From Deltaproteobacteria bacterium (GTDB lineage: Bacteria > Desulfobacterota > Desulfuromonadia > Geobacterales > Geobacteraceae): a DNA stretch of 56,723 bases. Below, piece after piece: positions 8,459 to 17,420 of this stretch; within the stretch, counting starts at the first letter, position 1, and each line of letters starts with the position of its first letter. The notes beneath the pieces are model-generated. The model worked only from the letters and a program-made list of their open reading frames with translations. It had not been told where the DNA came from and did not search any database. The DNA lies in assembly GCA_021848385.1 (NCBI GenBank), contig JAJZUQ010000014.1:1-56723 (forward strand), in the 5' to 3' direction. The translations under genes were made by a program, and so were the position numbers.

Positions 8459-10033
8459 ATGGTGAGCACAAACCATGTAAAACCGGTATTGACCCGTCGT
8501 CAATTCCTCCGGCTGGCCGGTGGAGCGGGAACCGCACTCGCGCTGCCGGCCTGCGCATCACGCCCTCCCTTGAAAAGAGGGGCTTTCCCTGATTTCGGCG
8601 ACGTGGACCGCCCCTACCTGGGACTGGCGACCTCCCTCCGCGAGGAGCACGATTACCTCGCCCGGGTGGAGGGGCGGCTGCCGCCGGAACTCCTTGGGGA
8701 CCTCTATCGGAACGGGCCGGGGCTGTTCGAACGGGGTGGGCTGCGCAAGCGGACCCTCCTGGATGGCGACGGGATGGTGCAGGCGTTTCGCTTCCAACCG
8801 GAAGGGGTCCGCTACCAGAACCGTTTCGTCCGGACCCGCAGGTTCGTGGAGGAGGAGAAGGCCGGCACGTTCCTCTATCCCTCCTGGAGCACCCAGGCGC
8901 CCGGTGGTTGGTGGGCCAATGTCTGGCCCACGGACAGGCTGCTGAGCCAGGCGGGCATCACGGTTTATTTCCGTAACAACCGGCTCTACGCCTTTGACGA
9001 ATCGAGCTATCCCTACGAGCTCGATCCCACCACCCTGGCGACAATCGGGGAAAGCCGTCTCGGCATGCCGGCGGAGGTTACCCTCTTCTCGGCCCACAGC
9101 AAGATCGACCGGAAGAGCGGCGAATGGCTGTTGTTCGGCATACAGTACGGACCGTCCCCCCGCCTTCATCTCACCCAGTTTGCCGCCGACGGCTCCCTGA
9201 ATCACCACCGGGTCATCGACATGCCGCGCAATATCTATTTCCATGATTTTTTCGTTTCTGACCGGCATGTGATCTTCAACCTCCAGCCGGTGGAGATCGG
9301 CATCTGGAATTTCCTGCTCGGCCGGCAGAGCATGGCCGAGTCTCTCAGCTGGCGGCCGGAACGGGGAAGCGGCATCCTCGTGCTTGAACGGGACGGGAAC
9401 GCGCCGCCGTTGTGGCTGGAGACGGATGCCTGTTTCATGTGGCATTCCTTCAATGCCTGGGAACGGCAGGGAGAGATCATCGCCGATTTTATCGGCTACG
9501 CCAATCCGGATCATATCATCGGGAGTGATCCGGTTGTCTTTGCGGTGATGGAAGGGCGCAAGGGAAATTACCGGTTCCCCGGCGAACTGCGCCGCTACCG
9601 GATCGATCCCGGTCGCCGGACCATCCGTCAGGAGGTCCTCGACCGGGGGAGCTACGAATGGCCCCGGATCAACGATCTTCACCTCTGTCATTCGTACCGG
9701 ATCGGCTACGTCGGAAAATGCCGGCCGGGAGAGTTCTTCTGGTCCATCATCACCCGCATCGACATGGCAACCGGGGCCACTGCCAGCTACGATTTTGGCG
9801 CGGGGAACTATTGCAGCGAGCCGGTCTTCATCCCCCGCCCCGGCCATGCCTATGAGCCGGCTGATCCCCGGGAGCCCGGGTGGCTGACCACGGAAGTCTA
9901 CGACAGCCATACCCGCCGGAGCTATCTGGCGGTACTCGCGGCGGAGCAAGTGGAGGACGGCCCCCTGGCGAAGGTCCATCTGAACCACCATGTACCGTTC
10001 AGCTACCACGGTTTCTGGCAGCCGGCCGGGTGA
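8459..10033 (+). CDS. Tat-exported carotenoid oxygenase (RPE65/CCD family)
   Basis: 524 residues from ATG 8459. The N-terminus has a twin-arginine signal, TRRQFLRLAGGAGTALALPAC, so the protein is exported folded, and the cysteine may be lipid-modified. The rest is the seven-bladed propeller of carotenoid cleavage oxygenases: PELLGDLYRNGPGLF near the start, and four histidines in the expected contexts (FSAHSK, IYFHDFF, MWHSFNAWE and the C-terminal PFSYHGFW) to bind non-heme Fe(II). These enzymes cleave a conjugated double bond of carotenoids, apocarotenoids or stilbenes with O2. An exported O2-using enzyme is unusual in a largely anaerobic lineage. A longer frame starts further upstream but runs through a repeat, so the Tat-proximal ATG is preferred; GTG 8462 is possible. 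Confidence 0.9.
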   Translation: MVSTNHVKPVLTRRQFLRLAGGAGTALALPACASRPPLKRGAFPDFGDVDRPYLGLATSLREEHDYLARVEGRLPPELLGDLYRNGPGLFERGGLRKRTLLDGDGMVQAFRFQPEGVRYQNRFVRTRRFVEEEKAGTFLYPSWSTQAPGGWWANVWPTDRLLSQAGITVYFRNNRLYAFDESSYPYELDPTTLATIGESRLGMPAEVTLFSAHSKIDRKSGEWLLFGIQYGPSPRLHLTQFAADGSLNHHRVIDMPRNIYFHDFFVSDRHVIFNLQPVEIGIWNFLLGRQSMAESLSWRPERGSGILVLERDGNAPPLWLETDACFMWHSFNAWERQGEIIADFIGYANPDHIIGSDPVVFAVMEGRKGNYRFPGELRRYRIDPGRRTIRQEVLDRGSYEWPRINDLHLCHSYRIGYVGKCRPGEFFWSIITRIDMATGATASYDFGAGNYCSEPVFIPRPGHAYEPADPREPGWLTTEVYDSHTRRSYLAVLAAEQVEDGPLAKVHLNHHVPFSYHGFWQPAG

Positions 10034-10117
10034 CGTGGCCTCCTGAGAGGCGAAGGAAATAATTGTTGACCCCCGGAAAGGGGAGGGGGTACCATAAAAC
10101 TTCACCCTCCCCTCAAT

Positions 10118-10138
10118 CCCCTCCCGTCAAGGGAGGGG
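10118..10138. repeat. REP-like palindrome, copy 3
   Basis: CCCCTCCC (10118-10125) pairs with GGGAGGGG (10131-10138), loop GTCAA. It belongs to the same GC-rich palindrome set, within the 155-bp space between the carotenoid oxygenase and the MoxR-type ATPase gene. Confidence 0.6.
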
Positions 10139-10188
10139 AGGATAAAAACCCGGCTGCCGCCGGTCTTGAAGGAAGAGACAGAACTGCC

Positions 10189-11247
10189 ATGAATGTGGAA
10201 CAGATGAAGATCGTGCTGCGGGAGATACTGACGAAGACCGACCTGACACCCTGCGTGGTGGGTCACCGGGGTGTGGGGAAAACCGCCGGCGTCATTCAGG
10301 TCTGCCGGGAAACAGGTCGCCGCTACGTGCCGCTCCGGCTCGGACAGATGGAGGTGGGGGACCTGGTGGGGATTCCCTACCGGGAAGAGAAGGTGATGCA
10401 CTGGTCCTGTCCGTCCTGGTGGCCTGCCGACGAAGAGGAAGCGACCATCGTTCATTGTGACGAATTGAACCGCGCCCAGCAGGAGGATACCCTTCAGGCG
10501 ATTTTCCAGTTTGTGGAACCCCCCGCCGAGGGGCAGCAACGGGCGCTCCATACCCATAAACTCCACCCCCGTCACAAGGTGGTGGTGACCATCAATCCCC
10601 CTGATGGCACGTACCAGGTAGCTACCCTGGACCGGGCGCTTATCGACCGGATGGTGATGATCTACGTGGAGACCGACTATAGCTGCTGGGCCCGCTATGC
10701 CATGAGCCGGGAACTGGACAGCGGCGTGCGGGGATTCCTGGCCGGCAACCCCCATTTTCTTGCCCGGCAGGGGAGCCCCCTTGATATGGAGGTAGAGCCG
10801 ACGGAGCGCGGGTGGGAGATGGTGAGCACCCTGCGCCAGCGCTGCCGCTTTCCGAAAGAGCTGGAGATGGAAGTCTACTCGGGCATCGTCGGGAAAGAAG
10901 CGGCCATCACCTTCCTCCGCTGGAGCACGGACCGCTTGAACCGGCCGGTGCCGGCTGCCGAGGTGCTCGACAACTGGCCGGCCGTGGCCGAAGAGACCGC
11001 TCGCCAGCGGGATGATGCCCAGGCGGCGACCATGAGCGAACTCATTACGCTGCTGCAGGCAGCACCCGCCCTCACCGGACCACAGGAGGGGAATCTGGTG
11101 GCCTATCTCGACTGCCTCCCCCGTGACATGCGTTTCGGCCTCGTGAAGTCCCTCGTCAAGATACCCCCCGTGGCCCTGGCACTGGCCCAGGACAAGTACG
11201 ACGGGGTGGTGCTGGATGCCATCACGGCGATCAGCGCCGAGGCGTGA
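10189..11247 (+). CDS. MoxR-type AAA+ ATPase
   Basis: 352 residues. Walker A is GHRGVGKT at 25-32, Walker B is TIVHCDELNRAQ, and the sensor-1 asparagine is in KVVVTINPPDGTYQVATLDRALIDRM. This is the MoxR/AAA_5 pattern: an ATPase that usually works with a von Willebrand A-domain protein to mature or remodel enzyme complexes. No VWA gene lies nearby. The ATG at 10189 is chosen because the AAA domain starts within 25 residues and AAGGAAGAG lies upstream; the frame extends further left through a repeat. Its stop overlaps the GTG of the following hydrolase by four bases (GTGA at 11244-11247), so the two are likely co-translated. Confidence 0.88.
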   Translation: MNVEQMKIVLREILTKTDLTPCVVGHRGVGKTAGVIQVCRETGRRYVPLRLGQMEVGDLVGIPYREEKVMHWSCPSWWPADEEEATIVHCDELNRAQQEDTLQAIFQFVEPPAEGQQRALHTHKLHPRHKVVVTINPPDGTYQVATLDRALIDRMVMIYVETDYSCWARYAMSRELDSGVRGFLAGNPHFLARQGSPLDMEVEPTERGWEMVSTLRQRCRFPKELEMEVYSGIVGKEAAITFLRWSTDRLNRPVPAAEVLDNWPAVAEETARQRDDAQAATMSELITLLQAAPALTGPQEGNLVAYLDCLPRDMRFGLVKSLVKIPPVALALAQDKYDGVVLDAITAISAEA

Positions 11248-12131
11248 AACCCGGGAAACAGCCATGTATGTCTGAACCGGGAAACCCCAGGGAAATCTTC
11301 TCCTACTCTTCCACGGTAAAGATTTCCTACGAGCGGCACGGCCGCGGCCCGACGCCCGTTGTCTTTCTCCACGGCTTCGCCGCCGCTCTCACCACCTGGC
11401 ACGACCTTCTCCCATTCTTTTCGGAGATGGAGCATACCCTCTATCTCCTCGATCTGAAGGGGTTCGGCTTTTCCTCCAAACCCCGGGACCGCCGCTACAC
11501 CATGGAAGAGCAGGCTGCCATCGTGGCCGCTTTCCTGGAATGGCGGGGACTGACGAACGTGGTGCTTGTCGGTCACTCACTGGGTGGCGGAATCGCCCTG
11601 CTCGCGTATATGCAGGCAGGGGGTGAGGGTAAGGCCAACCCCATCGGCCGGCTCGTTCTCATCGCTCCTGCCGCCTATCCCCAGCGGTTGCCGCGCATCA
11701 TGCGCTGGTTACGCAACCCTCTCCTCGGATGGAGCATCCTTCACCTCCTGCCGCTCCGCTTCATGGTCCGCTATACCCTGCAGCATGTTTTTTACGACCA
11801 CCGCGCCATAACGGAGGAGCGGATTGCCCGCTACATGACCTGTTTCGGCCGGCGGGGAATCGGCTATGTCTTCATTGCCACCTGCCGTCAGCTCGTTCCC
11901 GAACGGTACGTCCATCTTCCCGGCCGCTATCCGGAAATCGTCGCACCGACCTTGATCATCTGGGGGGAACATGACCGGATCATCCGGCCACGCCACGGTG
12001 AAATGCTCCGTGCCGCCATACCCGGCTCACAGTTGAAGATCATTTCCGGATGCGGTCACATTCCCCACGAGGAGCGACCGGCGGAGACGTACGGCGCCAT
12101 GGAGGAATTTATCCCGGGGAAGGCGCAGTAG
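11244..12131 (+). CDS. Alpha/beta-fold hydrolase
   Basis: 295 residues from GTG 11244, or 287 from ATG 11268. The oxyanion motif FLHGFAAALTTW is followed by the nucleophile elbow GHSLGGG (Ser112), the acid in IIWGEHDRI and the histidine in SGCGHIPHEERP: a complete catalytic triad. Such enzymes hydrolyse esters, C-C bonds or haloalkanes; the sequence does not identify the substrate. There is no signal peptide, so it is probably cytoplasmic, though the LLGWSILHLLPLRFMV lid segment is hydrophobic. It is coupled to the MoxR-type ATPase by a GTGA overlap, which suggests a functional link that I cannot name. Confidence 0.88.
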   Translation: MKPGKQPCMSEPGNPREIFSYSSTVKISYERHGRGPTPVVFLHGFAAALTTWHDLLPFFSEMEHTLYLLDLKGFGFSSKPRDRRYTMEEQAAIVAAFLEWRGLTNVVLVGHSLGGGIALLAYMQAGGEGKANPIGRLVLIAPAAYPQRLPRIMRWLRNPLLGWSILHLLPLRFMVRYTLQHVFYDHRAITEERIARYMTCFGRRGIGYVFIATCRQLVPERYVHLPGRYPEIVAPTLIIWGEHDRIIRPRHGEMLRAAIPGSQLKIISGCGHIPHEERPAETYGAMEEFIPGKAQ

Positions 12132-12211
12132 GTGCGGTGTCGCTATCTGATAGCGTATCCTAATTCCGTTACCATTGAAAAATGCGGTGATATGTGTTCT
12201 AATCGGACCCC

Positions 12212-12700
12212 GTGGAAAGCGATGTTTTCATAGCCCTCGGCTCCAACCAGGGAGACCGGGAACTGTACCTGTTGCGTGCGGTTGCGGAGATTGGCAAGCT
12301 GCCGGAGTGCCGTATCACGGCCCTTTCCGGTTTCTACGATACAGAACCGGTGGGAGAGGTGACGCAGGACAACTTTCTTAATGCCGTCCTGAGGCTGGAA
12401 ACAGCACTCTCTCCCCAGGAGCTCCTGACAAGGTTGCAGGGGATCGAGACCGACATCTTCAAGCGCCGGCGCACCATCCCCAACGGTCCGCGGACCATGG
12501 ACCTGGACATCCTCTTCTATGGCCAGCAGGTGGTGACGGAGGAAAACCTGACCATTCCCCACCCCCGGCTTCACGAGCGGCGCTTCGTGCTGGTGCCGCT
12601 TGCTGAGATTGCCCCGGAATTCATCCATCCCCTGCTGCAGACTACCGTGGCCGGGCTGCTGGCCGCGCTCAAATCGGACGAGCGGGTCACGAAGGTTTAG
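12212..12700 (+). CDS. folK: 2-amino-4-hydroxy-6-hydroxymethyldihydropteridine pyrophosphokinase
   Basis: 162 residues, normal for HPPK, the folate-pathway enzyme that transfers pyrophosphate from ATP to the hydroxymethyl-pterin. The family motifs are clear: ALGSNQGDRELYLLRAVAEI at the N-terminus, FLNAVLRLET in the middle, and GPRTMDLDILFYG with the two Mg-binding aspartates, followed by IPHPRLHERRFVLVPLAEIAPE. Start: GTG at 12212 (MESDVFIALGSN); no better start in frame lies close. A 12-bp gap separates it from the next small gene, so the two probably share a transcript. Confidence 0.95.
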   Translation: MESDVFIALGSNQGDRELYLLRAVAEIGKLPECRITALSGFYDTEPVGEVTQDNFLNAVLRLETALSPQELLTRLQGIETDIFKRRRTIPNGPRTMDLDILFYGQQVVTEENLTIPHPRLHERRFVLVPLAEIAPEFIHPLLQTTVAGLLAALKSDERVTKV

Positions 12701-12712
12701 GAAAGGTAGCAC

Positions 12713-12952
12713 GTGCGTTTTCTGGTCTGGGCACTCATCGGTTACTGCGTCTACCTGCTGTTCAAGGGGCGCGCCCGCAAGGAAGTCGAGGCGGCGAAGC
12801 CGGCCGGCGAGGAAACCCACAAGGACCCGGTCTGTGGCACTTACGTGACTGAGGACGATGCGGTGATAGGCCGGGTGGAAGGAGAGCGGGTTTACTTCTG
12901 CTCCATGGAGTGCCTGGAGAAATATCGGGATAAGCTGGAACACAAGGGATAA
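12713..12952 (+). CDS. Small membrane-anchored YHS-like metal-binding protein
   Basis: 79 residues from GTG 12713, preceded by AGGAAAGGTAGCAC. An N-terminal membrane helix (FLVWALIGYCVYLLF) and basic stop-transfer region are followed by a compact cysteine module: KDPVCGTYVTEDDAV...VYFCSMECLEKY. This DPVCG...YFCS.EC pattern is that of the YHS/TRASH family, found in copper and other metal transport proteins. A role in metal binding at the membrane is an inference from that. It sits 12 bp after folK and is followed by a REP-like block. Confidence 0.8.
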   Translation: MRFLVWALIGYCVYLLFKGRARKEVEAAKPAGEETHKDPVCGTYVTEDDAVIGRVEGERVYFCSMECLEKYRDKLEHKG

Positions 12953-12956
12953 CGAA

Positions 12957-13045
12957 CCCTCTCCCTATCCCTCCCCCATAAGGGGGGAGGGAATTCAGTT
13001 ACCCTCTCCCCGCGGGAGAGGGTGGCCAAAGGCCGGGTGAGGGGC
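12957..13045. repeat. REP-like palindromic element, copy 4
   Basis: Two adjacent hairpins: CCCTCCCCC/GGGGGAGGG at 12969-12977/12983-12991 and ACCCTCTCCC/GGGAGAGGGT at 13001-13010/13014-13023 (three-base loop). The flanks ACCCTCTCCCT and GGGTGAGGGG match this common dispersed type. It fills much of the 208-bp space before the transaldolase gene. Confidence 0.65.
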
Positions 13046-13160
13046 CTCCGCGCTCTTCCTCGGCGCCTTGACCTTGCACAAAAATCACGTTCGAACAGGA
13101 AAACTGATTTCAAAAAATAGCAGTTCAATTCAGCACAAGCATTCATCCGGAGGAATTTTT

Positions 13161-13805
13161 ATGAAGTTTTTTATCGACACCGCCGACGTCAAAGAGATCC
13201 GCGAGGCCCATGAACTGGGCGTGGTGGACGGAGTTACCACCAATCCCTCCCTCATCGCAAAGTCGGGGCGCAAGTTCGAAGAGGTGATCAAGGAGATTAC
13301 CGCCATTGTGGACGGCCCCATCTCTGCCGAGGTGATCTCCCTCGACCACGACGGAATGATCAAGGAAGCGAAGAAGCTGGCCAAGATCCACAAGAACATC
13401 GTCGTCAAGCTCCCCATGACCCCGGAAGGGCTGAAGGCGACCAAAACCCTGACGGAGCTGGGGATCAAGACCAACGTCACCCTCATCTTCACTCCGATGC
13501 AGGCACTCCTGGCCGCCAAGGCAGGCGCTACCTACGTCTCTCCCTTTGTCGGTCGTCTGGACGACATCTCCCAGGACGGCATGGGGATCATCGAAGAGAT
13601 CCGGACCATCTTCGACAACTACGGCTACACTGCCGAAATCATCGTGGCGAGCATCAGGAACCCGATACATGTCCTGAACTCCGCCCTCATCGGCGCCGAC
13701 GTGGCCACCATCCCCTACTCGGTCATCATGCAGCTCGCCAAGCATCCCCTCACCGACGCGGGGATCAAGAAGTTCCTGGAGGACTGGGAGAAGGTCCCCA
13801 AGTAG
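13161..13805 (+). CDS. tal: Transaldolase (small TalC/FSA type)
   Basis: 214 residues, the size of the short transaldolase/fructose-6-phosphate aldolase subfamily that forms decamers. The Schiff-base lysine is residue 83 in [13 protein letters not shown]; the N-terminal [13 protein letters not shown] and [13 protein letters not shown] blocks are diagnostic. It interconverts sedoheptulose-7-P and glyceraldehyde-3-P with erythrose-4-P and fructose-6-P, complementing the split transketolase at 28.8-30.8 kb. The start at 13161 is set by GGAGGA six bases upstream; the longer frame runs through a repeat. A hairpin and a terminator follow. Confidence 0.95.
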   Translation: MKFFIDTADVKEIREAHELGVVDGVTTNPSLIAKSGRKFEEVIKEITAIVDGPISAEVISLDHDGMIKEAKKLAKIHKNIVVKLPMTPEGLKATKTLTELGIKTNVTLIFTPMQALLAAKAGATYVSPFVGRLDDISQDGMGIIEEIRTIFDNYGYTAEIIVASIRNPIHVLNSALIGADVATIPYSVIMQLAKHPLTDAGIKKFLEDWEKVPK

Positions 13806-13831
13806 GGACGTTCTCATGATCGGCTGAGTCC

Positions 13832-13895
13832 GGGCAGACAATCTGCACGTCTGCCCATTGCATCACCAGACCCCGGCCTGCCAGCCGGGGTTTTT
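13832..13895 (+). terminator. Intrinsic terminator after transaldolase
   Basis: A stem CCCCGGC (13871-13877) / GCCGGGG (13884-13890) is followed by five T (13891-13895). A second hairpin, GGGCAGA/TCTGCCC at 13832-13838/13850-13856, lies just before it. The arrangement fits rho-independent termination of the transaldolase gene. Confidence 0.8.
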
Positions 13896-13975
13896 CATTG
13901 TCGGCAACGCCATTGCTGGTACACTTACAATCCAGAGTGCCCTGGTGTATCCCATCCCGACGCTGCGAGGAAACC

Positions 13976-16624
13976 ATGACCGAAGCCCCCCACCTGACCG
14001 TCTACCGCAAGGAGTACACCCCGCCCGACTACCTGGTGGAGACCGTGGATCTTCACGTTGACCTGGAGGAGGAGAGTGCCCGTGTCCACTCCCGGCTGAC
14101 TATCCGCGCCAATTATGACTGCGCTGCCGGTTCCCGGCCGCTGCTACTGGACGGCAAGCGGCTGGTGCTCACGGCACTGCGCCTTGACGGTGTGTCGCTT
14201 CCGGATGTGCGCTACACGGCCGATGGCGAACGGCTCGCCATTTTTGACGTTCCCGCTGCTTTCACACTGGAGGTGGAAACGGAGCACCACCCCCGGGAGA
14301 ACACCGCCCTGGAAGGGCTCTACTGCTCTGCGGGGATGTTCTGCACCCAGTGCGAGGCGGAAGGGTTCCGGGCCATCACCTACTACCCGGACCGTCCCGA
14401 CGTGATGGCGGTCTTTACCACAACCATCACCGCCGACCGGGAGCGCTGCCCTGTGCTGTTGTCCAACGGCAACCTGGTGGCGGCAGGCGAGCTCTCCGGC
14501 GGCCGCCACTATGCCACCTGGCACGATCCTTTCAGAAAGCCCTGCTATCTCTTCGCCTTGGTGGCGGGGGATCTTGCCCGCATCGAGGACAGCTTCACCA
14601 CCCGCTCAGGAAGGAGCGTGGCGCTCCACATCTTTGTCCAGGAGAAGAACCGCCACCTCTGCGACCATGCCATGCATTCCCTGAAGAAGGCGATGCGGTG
14701 GGACGAGGAGACTTTCGGCCGGGAGTATGACCTGGACATTTACATGATCGTGGCGGTGGATGACTTCAACATGGGGGCGATGGAAAACAAGGGGCTCAAT
14801 GTCTTCAATTCCCGCTACGTGCTGGCCAGTCCGGCCACCGCCACCGACGATGACTTTCAGGCCATTGAGGAGGTAATCGGCCACGAGTACTTCCACAACT
14901 GGACCGGCAACCGGATCACCTGCCGTGACTGGTTCCAGCTCTCCCTCAAGGAGGGGCTCACCATCTTCCGCGATCAGGAGTTTTCCGCCGACATGGGGTC
15001 GCGGGGGGTGAAGCGGATCGCCGACGTTCGCCTGCTGCGCGCCAGCCAGTTTGCCGAGGACGGCGGTCCTATGGCCCATCCGGTCCGCCCCGACGCCTAC
15101 CTGGAGATCAACAACTTTTACACCGTGACTGTCTACAACAAGGGGGCGGAAGTGGTCCGGATGTTCCGCACCTTGCTGGGGGCGGAAACGTTCCGGCAGG
15201 GGATGGACCTTTACTTTGCCCGCCACGACGGCCAGGCGACCACCGTTGATGACTTCCTGCAAGCCATGGCTGATGCGGCGGGAAAAGATCTTTCGCAGTT
15301 CGGGCGCTGGTACGGCCAGGCCGGCACGCCGCAGCTGGAGGTAAGCGGCGACTTCGACCTCGCAAACGGCAGCTTTACCCTGACGATCCGCCAGTCGTGT
15401 CCGCCAACCCCCGGGCAGCCGGACAAGGAGCCGTTCCTTATTCCGCTGGCCCTCGGGTTCCTGGACCGGGCCGGCCGGGAACTTCCCGTTACCCTGGCTG
15501 GTGAACAGACCCCCGGGCCGGCCAGCCGGGTTCTGGAAATCAGGGACGCCGAAACGACCTTTCGCTTCAGCGGTCTTTCCTCACCGCCGGTGCCGGCGCT
15601 GCTGCGCGGTTTTTCGGCGCCGGTCCGGCTCACGTATCCCTACCGGCACGACGAGCTCGTTCTCCTCATGGCCCATGAAACGGACCCCTTCTGCCGCTGG
15701 GAGGCGGGGCAGACCCTTGCCGGTCAGCTGCTCCTTCGGCTGGTGGCCGACCTGCAGGCAGGGCGGACGCTCGCCGTCGAGTCTGATTTCGTTGCCGCGT
15801 TCCGGTCGGTTCTCATCAGCGGTGAACCGGACCGGGCCTACCTGGCCGAAGCCCTTACCCTCCCGTCGGAGGTATACCTGGCGGAGCAGATGCCGGTCAT
15901 TGACCCGGATGCCATCCATGCCGCCCGCCAGTTCCTCCGCCGCACCCTGGCGTCGGAACTGGCGGGAGAGTTTCTGGCGGTGAGGAAGGCGTGCCGAAGC
16001 AGTGCTCCCTATACGGTGGATGACGGCCGGGCGGGGGAGCGGCGCCTCGCCAATCTCTGCCTCTCCTACCTCATGACAGTGGAAGAGCCGTCGTCCATCG
16101 AACTCTGCTGCCGGCAGTACCGGGAGGCGGACAACATGACCGACACGATGGGCGCACTCGTCTCCCTTGCTTCGTGCAACTGTCCGGAGCGGAAAGAGGC
16201 GCTGGCAGACTTTTACGGACGCTGGCAGGACGACCGCCAGGTGGTGGACAAGTGGTTCTCCATCCAGGCGACCGCTTCCCTCCCCGATACCCTGGCGGTG
16301 GTGACGGCGCTGCTTGACCATCCCGCCTTCGAAATCACCAACCCCAACCGGGTGCGGGCCCTGGTCGGTGCCTTCTGCCAGGGGAACCAGGTTCGTTTCC
16401 ACGAAGCAGACGGCGCGGGATACCGCTTCCTCACCGGCCAGCTGCTCCGCCTCATTCCCCTCAATCCCCAGATCGCTGCCCGCATGCTCGCGCCCTTCAC
16501 CCGCTGGCGCCGCTTCGATCCGGGCCGTCAGGCGCTCATGCGTGCCGAACTGGAAAAGGTCCGGGCTGTACCCGACCTGCCGCGGGACGTGTATGAGGTG
16601 GTTGAGAAGTGTCTGGCCCCGTAG
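13976..16624 (+). CDS. pepN: Aminopeptidase N (M1 family)
   Basis: 882 residues, close to the 870 of enterobacterial PepN. Zinc site HEYFH at 303-307 with the third ligand Glu326 (KEGLTIFRD), and the exopeptidase motif GAMEN at 267-271, preceding NKGLNVFNS. The N-terminal beta domain and the C-terminal DUF3458-type regions (PFLIPLALGFLDRAGRELPV, and a helical tail to the end) complete the PepN architecture. It removes N-terminal residues from peptides in the cytoplasm. ATG 13976 (MTEAPHLTVYRKEYTPPDY) follows CGAGGAAACC and fits the family N-terminus; an upstream in-frame ATG would overlap the terminator. Convergent with dedA. Confidence 0.96.
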   Translation: MTEAPHLTVYRKEYTPPDYLVETVDLHVDLEEESARVHSRLTIRANYDCAAGSRPLLLDGKRLVLTALRLDGVSLPDVRYTADGERLAIFDVPAAFTLEVETEHHPRENTALEGLYCSAGMFCTQCEAEGFRAITYYPDRPDVMAVFTTTITADRERCPVLLSNGNLVAAGELSGGRHYATWHDPFRKPCYLFALVAGDLARIEDSFTTRSGRSVALHIFVQEKNRHLCDHAMHSLKKAMRWDEETFGREYDLDIYMIVAVDDFNMGAMENKGLNVFNSRYVLASPATATDDDFQAIEEVIGHEYFHNWTGNRITCRDWFQLSLKEGLTIFRDQEFSADMGSRGVKRIADVRLLRASQFAEDGGPMAHPVRPDAYLEINNFYTVTVYNKGAEVVRMFRTLLGAETFRQGMDLYFARHDGQATTVDDFLQAMADAAGKDLSQFGRWYGQAGTPQLEVSGDFDLANGSFTLTIRQSCPPTPGQPDKEPFLIPLALGFLDRAGRELPVTLAGEQTPGPASRVLEIRDAETTFRFSGLSSPPVPALLRGFSAPVRLTYPYRHDELVLLMAHETDPFCRWEAGQTLAGQLLLRLVADLQAGRTLAVESDFVAAFRSVLISGEPDRAYLAEALTLPSEVYLAEQMPVIDPDAIHAARQFLRRTLASELAGEFLAVRKACRSSAPYTVDDGRAGERRLANLCLSYLMTVEEPSSIELCCRQYREADNMTDTMGALVSLASCNCPERKEALADFYGRWQDDRQVVDKWFSIQATASLPDTLAVVTALLDHPAFEITNPNRVRALVGAFCQGNQVRFHEADGAGYRFLTGQLLRLIPLNPQIAARMLAPFTRWRRFDPGRQALMRAELEKVRAVPDLPRDVYEVVEKCLAP

Positions 16625-16663
16625 CGCTTCAGCTGGCCTTCGCAAGGGATGGGAATTCAGTAT

Positions 16664-16694
16664 AAAAAAACGGGCGACCCGTCATGGATCGCCC
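16664..16694 (-). terminator. Intrinsic terminator for the dedA gene
   Basis: Read on the minus strand, GGGCGA (16694-16689) and TCGCCC (16677-16672) form a stem followed by G and a run of seven T (complement of the A-run 16664-16670). It lies just downstream of the dedA stop and within the convergent space with pepN. Confidence 0.8.
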
Positions 16695-16719
16695 GCCATG
16701 CATCTTGCTACATTCAGTC

Positions 16720-17334
16720 TCAGCTGGCCTGCCGGGCTGCCTTCCGCTTGTGATGCCGGACGTAGACCGCAATGAGGAGGGCGCTGAAGATGATCACGCC
16801 CAGTACCGCATGATGGGAATAGCGCATGATCAGGTCCTGGTTCTGGCCAATGAAATAGCCGATGAATGTCAGGATTGAACACCATATGCCGGCGCCGAGC
16901 AGGGTGTAGAGCGTGAATTTCCAGTGGTGCATTCCTGCAAGACCCGCTGGAAGGGATATCAGATGCCGGATTACCGGCAAGAGCCGTGCGATAAAAATTG
17001 ATATTTCACCATGCTTGTGGAAAAATGACTCCACTTTGGCAAGCTTTTCTTCGGTAATCCAGACGTGCTTCCCATATTTGAGAAGGAGTGGTTTCCCCAG
17101 GTAGTGGGCTGCAAAATAGTTGATGTACGAGCCTAACAGTCCTCCTGCCGTACCGCAGAGAATGGCGGCAAGCATGTTCATCTCCCCCTGCTGGGAGAGA
17201 TAGCCGGCGGGGGGCATTACCAGCTCGCTCGGTATCGGGATGACGGAGCTCTCCATGGCCATGAGCAGGAAGATGCCCGGATACCCCAGGGCACCGATGG
17301 TGATCAGGAGCCAGTTTATTGCTTCATGCAGCAT
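16720..17334 (-). CDS. DedA-family membrane protein
   Basis: 204 residues. Family features: IPIPSELVMPPAGYLS near the N-terminus, the amphipathic GSYINYFAAHYLGKPLLLKYGKHVWITEEKLAKVESFFHKHG segment, and the FIARLLPVIRHLISLPAGLAGM motif with the essential arginines, then two C-terminal helices and a basic tail (HHKRKAARQAS). DedA/VTT proteins are thought to be lipid transporters or scramblases (undecaprenyl phosphate or phosphatidylethanolamine) that depend on the proton-motive force. Which lipid this one moves cannot be told. It is a single gene with its own terminator, divergent from the pyrophosphatase gene. Confidence 0.92.
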   Translation of the reverse strand: MLHEAINWLLITIGALGYPGIFLLMAMESSVIPIPSELVMPPAGYLSQQGEMNMLAAILCGTAGGLLGSYINYFAAHYLGKPLLLKYGKHVWITEEKLAKVESFFHKHGEISIFIARLLPVIRHLISLPAGLAGMHHWKFTLYTLLGAGIWCSILTFIGYFIGQNQDLIMRYSHHAVLGVIIFSALLIAVYVRHHKRKAARQAS

Positions 17335-17420
17335 GAATGGACCTCACTTCGATAGAATTTCAGCGCCGGTCATTGTAGTGCGATTGGCGGCAAAACTCCA
17401 GCAAAACCACCGGGTGCCCC

